A DNA stretch of 64,000 nucleotides, from positions 1 to 64,000 of the forward strand of contig JAXMFB010000019.1 in the NCBI GenBank assembly GCA_046347945.1. The letters run 5' to 3'. Below, one piece after another: positions 1 to 7,296 of this stretch (the stretch's first letter is position 1; every line of letters starts with the position of its first letter). The translations under genes and the position numbers were made by a program. This DNA comes from Zeimonas sp046347945 (GTDB lineage Bacteria > Pseudomonadota > Gammaproteobacteria > Burkholderiales > Burkholderiaceae_E). The notes under the pieces were generated by a model. The model made no database searches and had not been told where the DNA came from. It saw nothing but the letters and a program-made list of their open reading frames with translations.

Positions 1-388
1 GCTCGATGCCCGACCAGCGCAGGATCAGCAGCGTGAAGATCGGCCCGCACGCGAGGATCAGCGAGCTCGAGAACGCGGTCGACCAGTCGATGCCGTGCGT
101 CACCATGCCCACGTGCAGCACGTGGCCGAAGAAGCCGAGCTTGGCCAGGTCGAACAGGTCGCGCCGCGACACCGCCGGGAACCGGGTGCCGTAGATGCGC
201 AGCAGCAGCGCGAGCGCGCAGGCCGGCATGATCAGGTATCGGGCGAACAGGAACCCCGTCGGCGTGATCGCCGCGAAGAGCGCCTTCTGCACCGAGAAAT
301 TTGCGCCCCAGACGACGATGACCGCGAGTCCGACCACGAGGGCCTGCAGCTCGCGTTCGTGCCCGTCGGGTTGAACCGGCCCTTGCAT
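1..388 (-). CDS. EamA/DMT-family transporter, N-terminal part (cut by window start)
   Basis: Reading the minus strand from the ATG at 388 gives 129 residues without a stop, running off the left edge. The first transmembrane segment (ALVVGLAVIVVWGANF, about residues 16-31) carries the WG.NF motif typical of the first EamA repeat of drug/metabolite transporters, followed by TPTGFLFARYL and more hydrophobic segments. Members export metabolites or amino acids across the inner membrane; the substrate cannot be told. The start lies 12 bases from the divergent SulP gene, so the promoter must lie within one of the two genes. Confidence 0.8.
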   Translation of the reverse strand, partial: MQGPVQPDGHERELQALVVGLAVIVVWGANFSVQKALFAAITPTGFLFARYLIMPACALALLLRIYGTRFPAVSRRDLFDLAKLGFFGHVLHVGMVTHGIDWSTAFSSSLILACGPIFTLLILRWSGIE

Positions 389-399
389 GATTGCTTCAC

Positions 400-1686
400 A
401 TGATAACTGATCGACGCCGCCTCGAACGCTTCCTTCCCTTCCTCGCGTGGCTGCCGCTGTTGCGCGACCGCTCGTCGCTGCGCGCCGACCTGATGGCCGG
501 CCTCACCGGCGCCGTGGTCGTGCTGCCGCAGGGCGTGGCCTTCGCGACGCTGGCCGGGATGCCGCCCCAGTACGGGCTTTACAGCGCGATGGTTCCGTGC
601 GTGATCGCCGCACTGTTCGGCTCGAGCCGCCTAATGGTGACCGGCCCGGCCAACGCGATCTCGCTGACGGTGCTGGGCCTGATCGCGCCGCTGGCGACGC
701 CGGGCTCGGCGCACTACGTGCAGCTGGTGATCACGATGACGTTCATGGTCGGCCTCTGGCAGCTGGCGGTCGGGCTCGCCGGCCTGGGCCGCGCAGTCGA
801 CCGCGTGCCGCACAGCGTGATCGTCGGGTTCACCGCCGGTGCCGCGGTGCTGATCGTGAACTCGCAGGTGCGCAACCTGTTCGGCTTCGACTGGCCGCGC
901 GGCATGTCGGTGTGGCACACGCTCGAGCGGACGGTGCGGGACGTCGCGCTGATCGATTGGCCGACCGCGGTGGTGGCCTTCGGCACGGTGGCGGCCTGCC
1001 TGCTGGCTCGCCCGTGGAACAACCGCGTGCCCTACATGCTGGTCGGGGTGCTGGCCGGCGGCGCGATCGCCGCATTGCTCACGGCGATCTCGTCCGACTA
1101 CGCGGTGAAGGTGGTCGAGCAGCTGCCGGGCGCGATTCCGCCGCTGTCGGCGCCGACGCTGGACTTCGACACGCTCGAGGCGCTGCTGGTCCCGTCGCTG
1201 GTGATGACGCTGCTGGCGCTGGCCGAGGCCGTTTCGATCGCGCGGGCGATCGCGGTCAGGAGCGGCGACCGCCTCGAGGGCAACCGCGAAGTGGTCGGGC
1301 AGGGGTTGGCGAACCTCCTCGGCTCGTTCTTCTCGTCGTACCCGGCAAGCGGGTCGTTCAACCGTTCGGGCGTGAACGTCGCGGCCGGGGCGCGCACGCC
1401 GCTGTCGGCGGTGGCCGCCGCGGGGTTCCTGCTGGTGTTGCTGGCGTTCGTCGCGCCGCTGTCGCACTACCTGCCGATGGCGGCGGTCGCCGGCATCCTG
1501 CTGATGGTCGCGGTGGGGCTGATCGACCTGCGCGAGATCCGGCACATCGCGCGGCACGATCGTCGCGACGCGATCGTGATGGCGGCGACCTTCCTGCTCG
1601 TCGTCACCATTCCGCTCGAGTGGGCGATCCTCGGCGGGCTCGCGGTGCACGGGGTGCTGTCGAAGCTGATGCCGTCGAGCCGCTGA
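400..1686 (+). CDS. SulP-family inorganic anion transporter without STAS domain
   Basis: A 428-residue multispanning membrane protein. The N-terminal segment LMAGLTGAVVVLPQGVAFA followed by GMPPQYGLYSA is the SulP signature, and MVTGPANAISLTV lies in the second repeat region. The family moves sulfate, bicarbonate or related anions across the inner membrane. Usual bacterial members run on into a cytoplasmic STAS domain; this one stops right after the last membrane segments (LEWAILGGLAVHGVLSKLMP), so it is a membrane-only form. ATG 400 was chosen; an in-frame TTG at 391 would add three residues. No clear ribosome binding site is seen. Substrate unknown. Confidence 0.85.
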   Translation: MITDRRRLERFLPFLAWLPLLRDRSSLRADLMAGLTGAVVVLPQGVAFATLAGMPPQYGLYSAMVPCVIAALFGSSRLMVTGPANAISLTVLGLIAPLATPGSAHYVQLVITMTFMVGLWQLAVGLAGLGRAVDRVPHSVIVGFTAGAAVLIVNSQVRNLFGFDWPRGMSVWHTLERTVRDVALIDWPTAVVAFGTVAACLLARPWNNRVPYMLVGVLAGGAIAALLTAISSDYAVKVVEQLPGAIPPLSAPTLDFDTLEALLVPSLVMTLLALAEAVSIARAIAVRSGDRLEGNREVVGQGLANLLGSFFSSYPASGSFNRSGVNVAAGARTPLSAVAAAGFLLVLLAFVAPLSHYLPMAAVAGILLMVAVGLIDLREIRHIARHDRRDAIVMAATFLLVVTIPLEWAILGGLAVHGVLSKLMPSSR

Positions 1687-1729
1687 CCGATGCCGTTGCG
1701 GGGCCCGACGGCGGGCCGCCGCGATTTGC

Positions 1730-1735
1730 TAAAAT
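1730..1735 (+). promoter_or_regulatory. Candidate -10 element upstream of the OmpA-like gene
   Basis: TAAAAT stands in an AT-rich patch about 90 bases before the OmpA-like start codon, in otherwise very GC-rich DNA. No convincing -35 hexamer is seen at 16-18 bases. Inference from sequence only. Confidence 0.4.
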
Positions 1736-1826
1736 ACCCGTTCCCCCCTTACCGATCCGGGCGCGTCCCGCGAGCTCCGCAGCCGGAGCCTCGCTCGCCC
1801 GCGCCATGCCAGTCAGGAGATCGTGC

Positions 1827-2318
1827 ATGCAGGAAAAGCTTCGTTCGACCGTGGATTCGCCGGCCGCTGCCTCGCCCGCGCCGACGCTGAAGGTCGTCGG
1901 CGGGACTGCAGCGCCGGCCAAGGCCCAGGAACCGGATTCCACCCGGATCTACTTCGACGGCGATTCGACCTGCGTCGAGCAGCAGTACCACGATGTCATC
2001 CGCCGGCAGGCCGAGCGCTTCAATGCCGGCCTCGGCGGCACGCTGATCGTCTCGGGGCACGCCAATCCGGTCGACGAACCCGAGGCGGCGGTCCAGCTCA
2101 GCATGCACCGCACGCAGGCCGTCGCCGCGCTGCTCGAGCAGTTCGGGGTCCAGAGCCACCGCATCGTGCGCGTCAGCCACGGCTCGAACGCGCCGGTGGT
2201 CGACCTGTCGGACGAGTCCTCGCGCTGGGCGAACCGCTGCGTCGAGATCCGTCACGGCGGACTGTCGCCGCGCCAGCCGGTATGGTCGCAGCGCCTGCGC
2301 AAGCCGGCCAAGCGCTGA
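1827..2318 (+). CDS. OmpA C-terminal-like domain protein without visible signal peptide
   Basis: A 163-residue protein; ATG 1827 follows an AGGAG at a suitable distance. After a 45-residue Ala/Pro-rich N-terminus comes an OmpA-C-like domain: STRIYFDGDS, the GTLIVSGHAN strand, SMHRTQAVAALLEQFGV and NRCVEIRH near the C-terminus. These match the usual peptidoglycan-binding pattern (xxxRRAxAVxxxL, NRRVEI), with His-Arg in place of Arg-Arg and Cys in place of the second Arg. I see neither signal peptide nor lipobox, odd for a domain that normally acts in the periplasm. It stands alone between sulP and uvrD. The fold is fairly sure; role and location are not. Confidence 0.75.
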   Translation: MQEKLRSTVDSPAAASPAPTLKVVGGTAAPAKAQEPDSTRIYFDGDSTCVEQQYHDVIRRQAERFNAGLGGTLIVSGHANPVDEPEAAVQLSMHRTQAVAALLEQFGVQSHRIVRVSHGSNAPVVDLSDESSRWANRCVEIRHGGLSPRQPVWSQRLRKPAKR

Positions 2319-2373
2319 GCCCGGTCACGCCCGCGGCACGGCGCGCGCCGGCGTCGCCCCGAACGGCACGCCG

Positions 2374-4707
2374 ATGTCGAAGCTCCTCGCGCACCTGAAC
2401 GAGCGGCAGCTCGCCGCCGTCACGCTGCCGCCGCAGCACGCGCTGATCCTCGCGGGCGCCGGCAGCGGGAAGACGCGCGTGCTGACCACGCGGATCGCGT
2501 GGCTGATCCTGACCGGGCAGGTGAGCCCGCACGGGCTGCTCGCCGTCACGTTCACGAACAAGGCGGCGCGCGAGATGCTCACGCGGCTGTCGGCGATGCT
2601 GCCCGTGAACACGCGAGGCATGTGGATCGGCACCTTCCACGGGCTCGCCAACCGGATGCTGCGCGCGCACCACCGCGACGCGGGGCTGCCGCACACGTTC
2701 CAGATCCTCGACGCGCAGGACCAGCTCGCGGCGATCAAGCGCTTGCTGCGCACGCTGAACGTCGACGACGAGAAGTTTCCGCCGAAGAACCTGCAGCACT
2801 TCATCAACGGCGCCAAGGAAGAAGGGCGCCGGGCCGCGGACGTCGAGGCCTGGGACGACTACACGCGGCGCATGGTCGAGCTGTACGCGGCCTACGACGA
2901 GCAGTGCCAGCGAGAAGGCGTGGTCGACTTCGCCGAGCTGCTGCTGCGCAGCTACGAGCTGCTCGAGCGCAACCAGTTGCTGCGCGAGCACTACCAGGCG
3001 CGTTTTCGCCACATCCTGGTCGACGAGTTCCAGGACACCAACGCGCTGCAATACCGCTGGCTCAAGCTGCTGGCGGGCGAATCGGCGGTGATGTTCGCCG
3101 TCGGAGACGACGACCAGAGCATCTACGCGTTCCGCGGCGCGAACGTGGCGAACATGGCGGCGTTCGAGCGCGAGTTCCGGGTCGCCAACCTGATCAAGCT
3201 CGAGCAGAACTACCGCTCGCACGGCAACATCCTCGAGTGCGCGAACGCGCTGATCTCGCGCAACAGCCGCAGGCTCGGCAAGAGCCTGTGGACCGACGCG
3301 GGCGAGGGCGAGCCGGTTCGCGTCCACGAGTCGATGACCGATGCGCAGGAGGCGCAGTGGCTCGTCGAGGAGATTCGCGGGCTCGTGGGCGAGGGCTGGT
3401 CGCGCAGCGAGGTGGCGGTGCTGTACCGCTCCAATGCGCAGTCGCGGGTGATCGAGCACGCGCTGTTCTCGGCGGGCATCGCCTATCGGGTCTATGGCGG
3501 GCTGCGCTTCTTCGAGCGGGCCGAGATCAAGCACGCATTGGCCTACCTGCGCCTGCTCGAGAACCCGGACGACGATGGCGCGTTCCTGCGGGTGGTCAAC
3601 TTCCCGGCGCGCGGCATCGGGGCGCGCACGCTCGAGGCGCTGCAGGACTCCGCGCGCGCGAGCGGCCGAAGCCTGTTCGCGGCGGTCGGCGGCCTGGGAG
3701 GGGCCGCCGCGGCCAAGCTCGGCGCGTTCGCCGGGCTGATCGGGCGGCTGCGCGCCGACACGCAGGCGCTGCCGCTCACCGACGTCGTCGAGCACCTGAT
3801 CGATCGCAGCGGACTGCTCGCGCATTACCAGGCCGAGCGCGAGGGGCAGGACCGCATCGAGAACCTGCGCGAGCTGGTCAACGCCGCCGCCGGCTTCCTG
3901 GCCGAGGAGGGGATCGGGCAGGACGTGCCGGCGAACTTCGGCGTGTCGGGCGACGGTTCCTCCGGCAGCGCGCCCGGCGAGGCCGGCGTGCTCGATGCCG
4001 ATGCCCCGGGCGCGGCGCGCATCACCCCGCTGGCGGCGTTCCTCGCGCACGCTTCGCTCGAGGCCGGCGAGAACCAGGCCGGCGAAGGCCGCGACGCGGT
4101 GCAGCTGATGACGGTGCATGCGGCCAAGGGGCTCGAGTTCGACGCGGTGTTCATCACCGGGCTCGAAGAGGGGTTGTTCCCGCACGAGAATTCGATCGCC
4201 GAGCCCGAGGGGCTCGAGGAGGAGCGCCGGCTGATGTACGTGGCGATCACGCGCGCGCGGCGGCGCCTGTACCTGTCGTTCTCGCAGACCCGGATGCTTC
4301 ACGGCCAGACCCGCTACAGCCTGCGCTCGCGCTTCCTCGACGAATTGCCGCCCGGACTGCTCAAGTGGCTGACGCCGCGCGGCCAGCCCGCCGCATCGGC
4401 CGGCTACCGCGAAGGGTGGGGCGGTGCCTGGGAGGGTTTCGGACGCCAGGGCGGCGCGGCGCGCCCGCGCGCGGCCGCGGACAGCGACACGGGGCGGCTC
4501 TCGGGCGCCGATCAGCGCGCCGCGCATCGCTTCGACCGTGGCGTGGCGTTCCGCGTCGGGCAGGGTGTTGCCCACCCGCGCTTCGGCGAGGGGGTCATCG
4601 TCGGCATCGAAGGCAGCGGCGACGACGCGCGCGTGCAGGTCAACTTCGGGCGCGACGGCCTGAAGTGGCTGGCGCTGTCGGTGGCTCGGCTCGAGCCGAT
4701 CGGCTAG
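2374..4707 (+). CDS. uvrD: ATP-dependent DNA helicase UvrD/PcrA type
   Basis: A 777-residue superfamily 1A helicase, 3'-5' polarity in the family, acting in nucleotide excision repair, mismatch repair and removal of stalled complexes. All motifs are visible: I (AGAGSGKT, about residues 28-35), Ia (VTFTNKAAREM), II (ILVDEFQDTN), III (GDDDQSIYAFRG), IV (LEQNYRS), V (MTVHAAKGLEFDAVF) and VI (RRLMYVAITRARRR). The C-terminus (VAHPRFGEGVIVGIEG to the end) is the Tudor-like domain by which UvrD contacts RNA polymerase in characterised homologues. Length fits UvrD better than Rep. Transcribed alone, ending 13 bases before the convergent BPSS1780 gene. Confidence 0.95.
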   Translation: MSKLLAHLNERQLAAVTLPPQHALILAGAGSGKTRVLTTRIAWLILTGQVSPHGLLAVTFTNKAAREMLTRLSAMLPVNTRGMWIGTFHGLANRMLRAHHRDAGLPHTFQILDAQDQLAAIKRLLRTLNVDDEKFPPKNLQHFINGAKEEGRRAADVEAWDDYTRRMVELYAAYDEQCQREGVVDFAELLLRSYELLERNQLLREHYQARFRHILVDEFQDTNALQYRWLKLLAGESAVMFAVGDDDQSIYAFRGANVANMAAFEREFRVANLIKLEQNYRSHGNILECANALISRNSRRLGKSLWTDAGEGEPVRVHESMTDAQEAQWLVEEIRGLVGEGWSRSEVAVLYRSNAQSRVIEHALFSAGIAYRVYGGLRFFERAEIKHALAYLRLLENPDDDGAFLRVVNFPARGIGARTLEALQDSARASGRSLFAAVGGLGGAAAAKLGAFAGLIGRLRADTQALPLTDVVEHLIDRSGLLAHYQAEREGQDRIENLRELVNAAAGFLAEEGIGQDVPANFGVSGDGSSGSAPGEAGVLDADAPGAARITPLAAFLAHASLEAGENQAGEGRDAVQLMTVHAAKGLEFDAVFITGLEEGLFPHENSIAEPEGLEEERRLMYVAITRARRRLYLSFSQTRMLHGQTRYSLRSRFLDELPPGLLKWLTPRGQPAASAGYREGWGGAWEGFGRQGGAARPRAAADSDTGRLSGADQRAAHRFDRGVAFRVGQGVAHPRFGEGVIVGIEGSGDDARVQVNFGRDGLKWLALSVARLEPIG

Positions 4708-4720
4708 ACCCTGTTCACAC

Positions 4721-5575
4721 TCACCGCGCCTGGGCGCCGGGCCCGGCAGGTGCGTCGTCGACGGGTGGCCGCGACGACGGCGAGCCGGACTCGACCGCGT
4801 CGCGGTACGTGGGCCAGAACGAGCAGTAGACCGCGGTGATCAGTACCAGTGAAAGCGGCGAGAGCACCATCGACAGCAGGACCGGGCTGGCGTCCAGCGC
4901 CAGTTGCAGCACCCGGATCGCCAGCGACGCCGCCAGCGCGATCCCGAACCAGCCGATCGCGTAGGCGGCGAACGCGCGGCGGTTGCGCCAGGTCGCGACC
5001 AGGCTGAAGAACAGCGCCTGCGGCACCGGCGTGCGGTGCCAGGCGACGAACAGCGGCGCATACCACATCGCCATCTGCGCGGGCGCATAGACCAGCAGGA
5101 ACACGATGGCGGCGATCATCAGCGCGCCTTCGGACACCGCGGGGTCGGTGCTGCCGATCTGGCCGGTGGCCAGTCGCATCAGCGTGCCGTTGTCGGCAAT
5201 CGCCGCCAGCGCCAGCGCGGCAACCGTGCACAGCGCGTTGACGCCGCCGAGCACGAGCAACGGCCGCCAGGCGCGCCCGTCGTATTCGCGAAACGCCGCC
5301 AGCAGCATCAGGGGCATCGGCATCTCGCCGCGATCGGCGGCGCGGATCGCGTGCATCAGGCCGACCATCAGCGCCGGCGTCAGCACCAGCGGCGCGATCG
5401 AGCCCACCAGCGGGATCAGCACCGAGATCGACAGCAGCAGCAGGTTCATGAAGGTGATCGCGAGCAACGCGATCGGCTGGCGTCGAAGCAGCCTGAAGCC
5501 GTCGACGACCCAGCGCCAGCCGGTGGCGGCGGGCAGGGTGAGGATGCGCGGCGAGCTGGAAGGAGCGATGTTCAT
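4721..5575 (-). CDS. BPSS1780-family membrane protein
   Basis: A 284-residue inner-membrane protein. The N-terminal WRWVVDGFRLLRRQPIALL leads into several hydrophobic segments (LLLLSISVLIPLVGSIAPLV, LLVLGGVNALCTVAALALAA, MIAAIVFLLVYAPAQMAMWY and others), ending in a hydrophilic Pro/Ser-rich tail. The pattern fits the BPSS1780 family seen across Burkholderiales, of unknown function. The start ATG overlaps the thrB stop codon (ATGA), so it is translationally coupled to thrB, but nothing in it suggests a part in threonine synthesis. Confidence 0.8.
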   Translation of the reverse strand: MNIAPSSSPRILTLPAATGWRWVVDGFRLLRRQPIALLAITFMNLLLLSISVLIPLVGSIAPLVLTPALMVGLMHAIRAADRGEMPMPLMLLAAFREYDGRAWRPLLVLGGVNALCTVAALALAAIADNGTLMRLATGQIGSTDPAVSEGALMIAAIVFLLVYAPAQMAMWYAPLFVAWHRTPVPQALFFSLVATWRNRRAFAAYAIGWFGIALAASLAIRVLQLALDASPVLLSMVLSPLSLVLITAVYCSFWPTYRDAVESGSPSSRPPVDDAPAGPGAQAR

Positions 5576-6540
5576 GGAAGGGGGGGCACGCCGTCGCGGC
5601 GCGCGCGCAGGATACGCTCGAAATGCGCTGGGTCCTTCGGGGTGACCATCTGCGCCGGGCGCGGCAGGTGCAGGTCGTGCAGCCGCGACAGCCAGAACCG
5701 CAGCGCGCCGGCGCGCAGCATCATCGGCCAGGCCGCGCGCTCGGCATCGAGCAGCGCGCGCTCGGCGCCGTAGGCGCGCACGAGCGCGTCGAATCGCGCG
5801 GAGTCGAAGTCGCCGGTGGCCTCGTCGATGCACCAGTCGTTGGCCGCGACGGCCAGGTCGAAGGCCCAGGCGTCGACGCCGGCGAAGTAGAAGTCGATCA
5901 CGCCGTCCAGCCGCGGCGAGCCGTCCGGCGCCGTCTCGAACAGCACGTTGTCGCGGAACAGGTCGGCGTGCACCGCGCTCGACGGCAGCGCCGCGCGCAC
6001 CGTCGAGGCGGCGAACGCCCGCTGCTGCCCGAGCTCGTCGGTGAGCAGCAGCGACTGCTCGCGATCGAGGAACGGCATCACCTGCGGCGCCGCGCTCGAC
6101 CACCAGTCGATGCCGCGCAGGTTCGGCAGGCTGCGCCCGTAGCCCAGCGCGGCGCGGTGCATCCGCGCCAGCAGCGTTCCGACCTGCGCGCAATGCGCGG
6201 GTTCGGGGTGCACGATCGCGCGCCCGTCGAGCCGCGTGACCAGCGCGGCCGGCTTGCCCTCGAGCCGGCCCAGCGACGCGCCGTCGCGATCCGCGACCGG
6301 ATCGGGGCAGGGAATGCCGCGGGCTGCGAGGTGGTGCATCAGCCCGAGATAGAACGGCAGCTCGTCGGCTCCGAGCCGCTCGAACAGCGTGAGCACGAAG
6401 CGGCCGGCGGAGGTCGTGACGAAGAAGTTGCTGTTCTCGATCCCCGACGCGATGCCCTCGAACTCGCGCAGCTCGCCGAGGTCGTAGCGCTCGAGCCAGT
6501 GCGCGAGCTGCTCGCGCGTGACGGGCGTGAAGACGGCCAT
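5572..6540 (-). CDS. thrB: Homoserine kinase, aminoglycoside-phosphotransferase-like type
   Basis: A 322-residue cytoplasmic kinase that would phosphorylate L-homoserine in threonine synthesis. It is of the APH-like ThrB type found in many beta- and alphaproteobacteria, not the GHMP kinase type of E. coli. The N-terminus MAVFTPVTREQLAHWLERY and IASGIENSNFFV are characteristic; the catalytic loop is AVHADLFRDNVLF (about residues 190-202) and the metal-binding Asp is in GVIDFYFAG. It overlaps the BPSS1780 gene by four bases and follows the LOG gene by 21, so these three form a run on the minus strand. Confidence 0.93.
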   Translation of the reverse strand: MAVFTPVTREQLAHWLERYDLGELREFEGIASGIENSNFFVTTSAGRFVLTLFERLGADELPFYLGLMHHLAARGIPCPDPVADRDGASLGRLEGKPAALVTRLDGRAIVHPEPAHCAQVGTLLARMHRAALGYGRSLPNLRGIDWWSSAAPQVMPFLDREQSLLLTDELGQQRAFAASTVRAALPSSAVHADLFRDNVLFETAPDGSPRLDGVIDFYFAGVDAWAFDLAVAANDWCIDEATGDFDSARFDALVRAYGAERALLDAERAAWPMMLRAGALRFWLSRLHDLHLPRPAQMVTPKDPAHFERILRARRDGVPPLP

Positions 6541-6561
6541 GTCGAGGAGTCGCCCGCGCCC

Positions 6562-7296
6562 CTACAGGTAGAGCATCCGCTCGTGCTCGTCGGCGGTCGG
6601 CACGAAGCCGCGCGTCTGGTAGTAGTCGAAGATCGCCTCGACGACCTGCGCGGGGTCGTCGATCACCTGGATGAGTTCGAGATCGCCGTCGGAGATCAGG
6701 CCGTTGCCGAGCAGCTGCCCGCGCATCCAGTCGATCAGGCCCGACCAGAACCCGGAGTCCATCAGGATGATCGGAATGCGCCGGCCCATCCGCGTCTGCA
6801 CCATGGTGAGCACCTCGCACAGCTCGTCGAGCGTGCCGAAGCCGCCGGGCAGCGCGACGAACGCGGTGGCGTACTTCGCGAAGGCCACCTTGCGGGCGAA
6901 GAAATGGCGGAAGGTGAGCGAGATGTCCTGGAAGCCGTTGCCGCTTTGCTCCATCGGCAGCTGGATGTTCAGTCCGACCGACGCCGACTTGCCGGCGTAG
7001 CCGCCGCGGTTGGCCGCTTCCATGATGCCGGGGCCGCCCCCGGAGACGATCGCGAACCCTGCGTCGGAGAGCCGTCGCGCGAGGTCGACGGTAGCCTCGT
7101 ACCAGCGATGCCCGGGGTGCACACGGGCACTTCCGAAGATCGACACCGCCGGGCGTATCTCGGCGAGCCGCTCGGTCGCCTCGACGAACTCTGAGATAAT
7201 TCCCAGGATGTGCCAGGACTCGCGCGCTTTCAGCGACGTCGAGCGTTCCTGGCTCGCGATCGCGCGCAACTGCGGCACCTGCTTGCTGCTGGACAT
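6562..7296 (-). CDS. LOG-family protein (TIGR00730), lysine-decarboxylase-like fold
   Basis: A 244-residue protein with the nucleotide-binding motif VSGGGPGIMEAANRGG and the catalytic motif LPGGFGTLDELCE. LOG proteins release free cytokinin-like bases from their ribosyl monophosphates, or hydrolyse AMP; a bacterial housekeeping role is poorly defined. An approximately 50-residue extension before the Rossmann core (SLKARESWHILGIISEFVEA) is shared by proteobacterial relatives, which supports the long start. That start codon overlaps the polA start on the opposite strand by two bases, so the two genes diverge from interlocking ATGs. Confidence 0.88.
   Translation of the reverse strand: MSSSKQVPQLRAIASQERSTSLKARESWHILGIISEFVEATERLAEIRPAVSIFGSARVHPGHRWYEATVDLARRLSDAGFAIVSGGGPGIMEAANRGGYAGKSASVGLNIQLPMEQSGNGFQDISLTFRHFFARKVAFAKYATAFVALPGGFGTLDELCEVLTMVQTRMGRRIPIILMDSGFWSGLIDWMRGQLLGNGLISDGDLELIQVIDDPAQVVEAIFDYYQTRGFVPTADEHERMLYL
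7195..7200 (+). promoter_or_regulatory. Candidate -10 element for polA inside the LOG gene
   Basis: GATAAT lies about 95 bases upstream of the polA start, within the LOG coding region. As the two start codons interlock there is no intergenic space, so a polA promoter must lie in LOG. No good -35 is seen; weak evidence. Confidence 0.25.

Noticed and set aside
2173..4575. 800-codon open frame antisense to uvrD
   Set aside because: Antisense shadow of a conserved helicase gene; no protein-like pattern.
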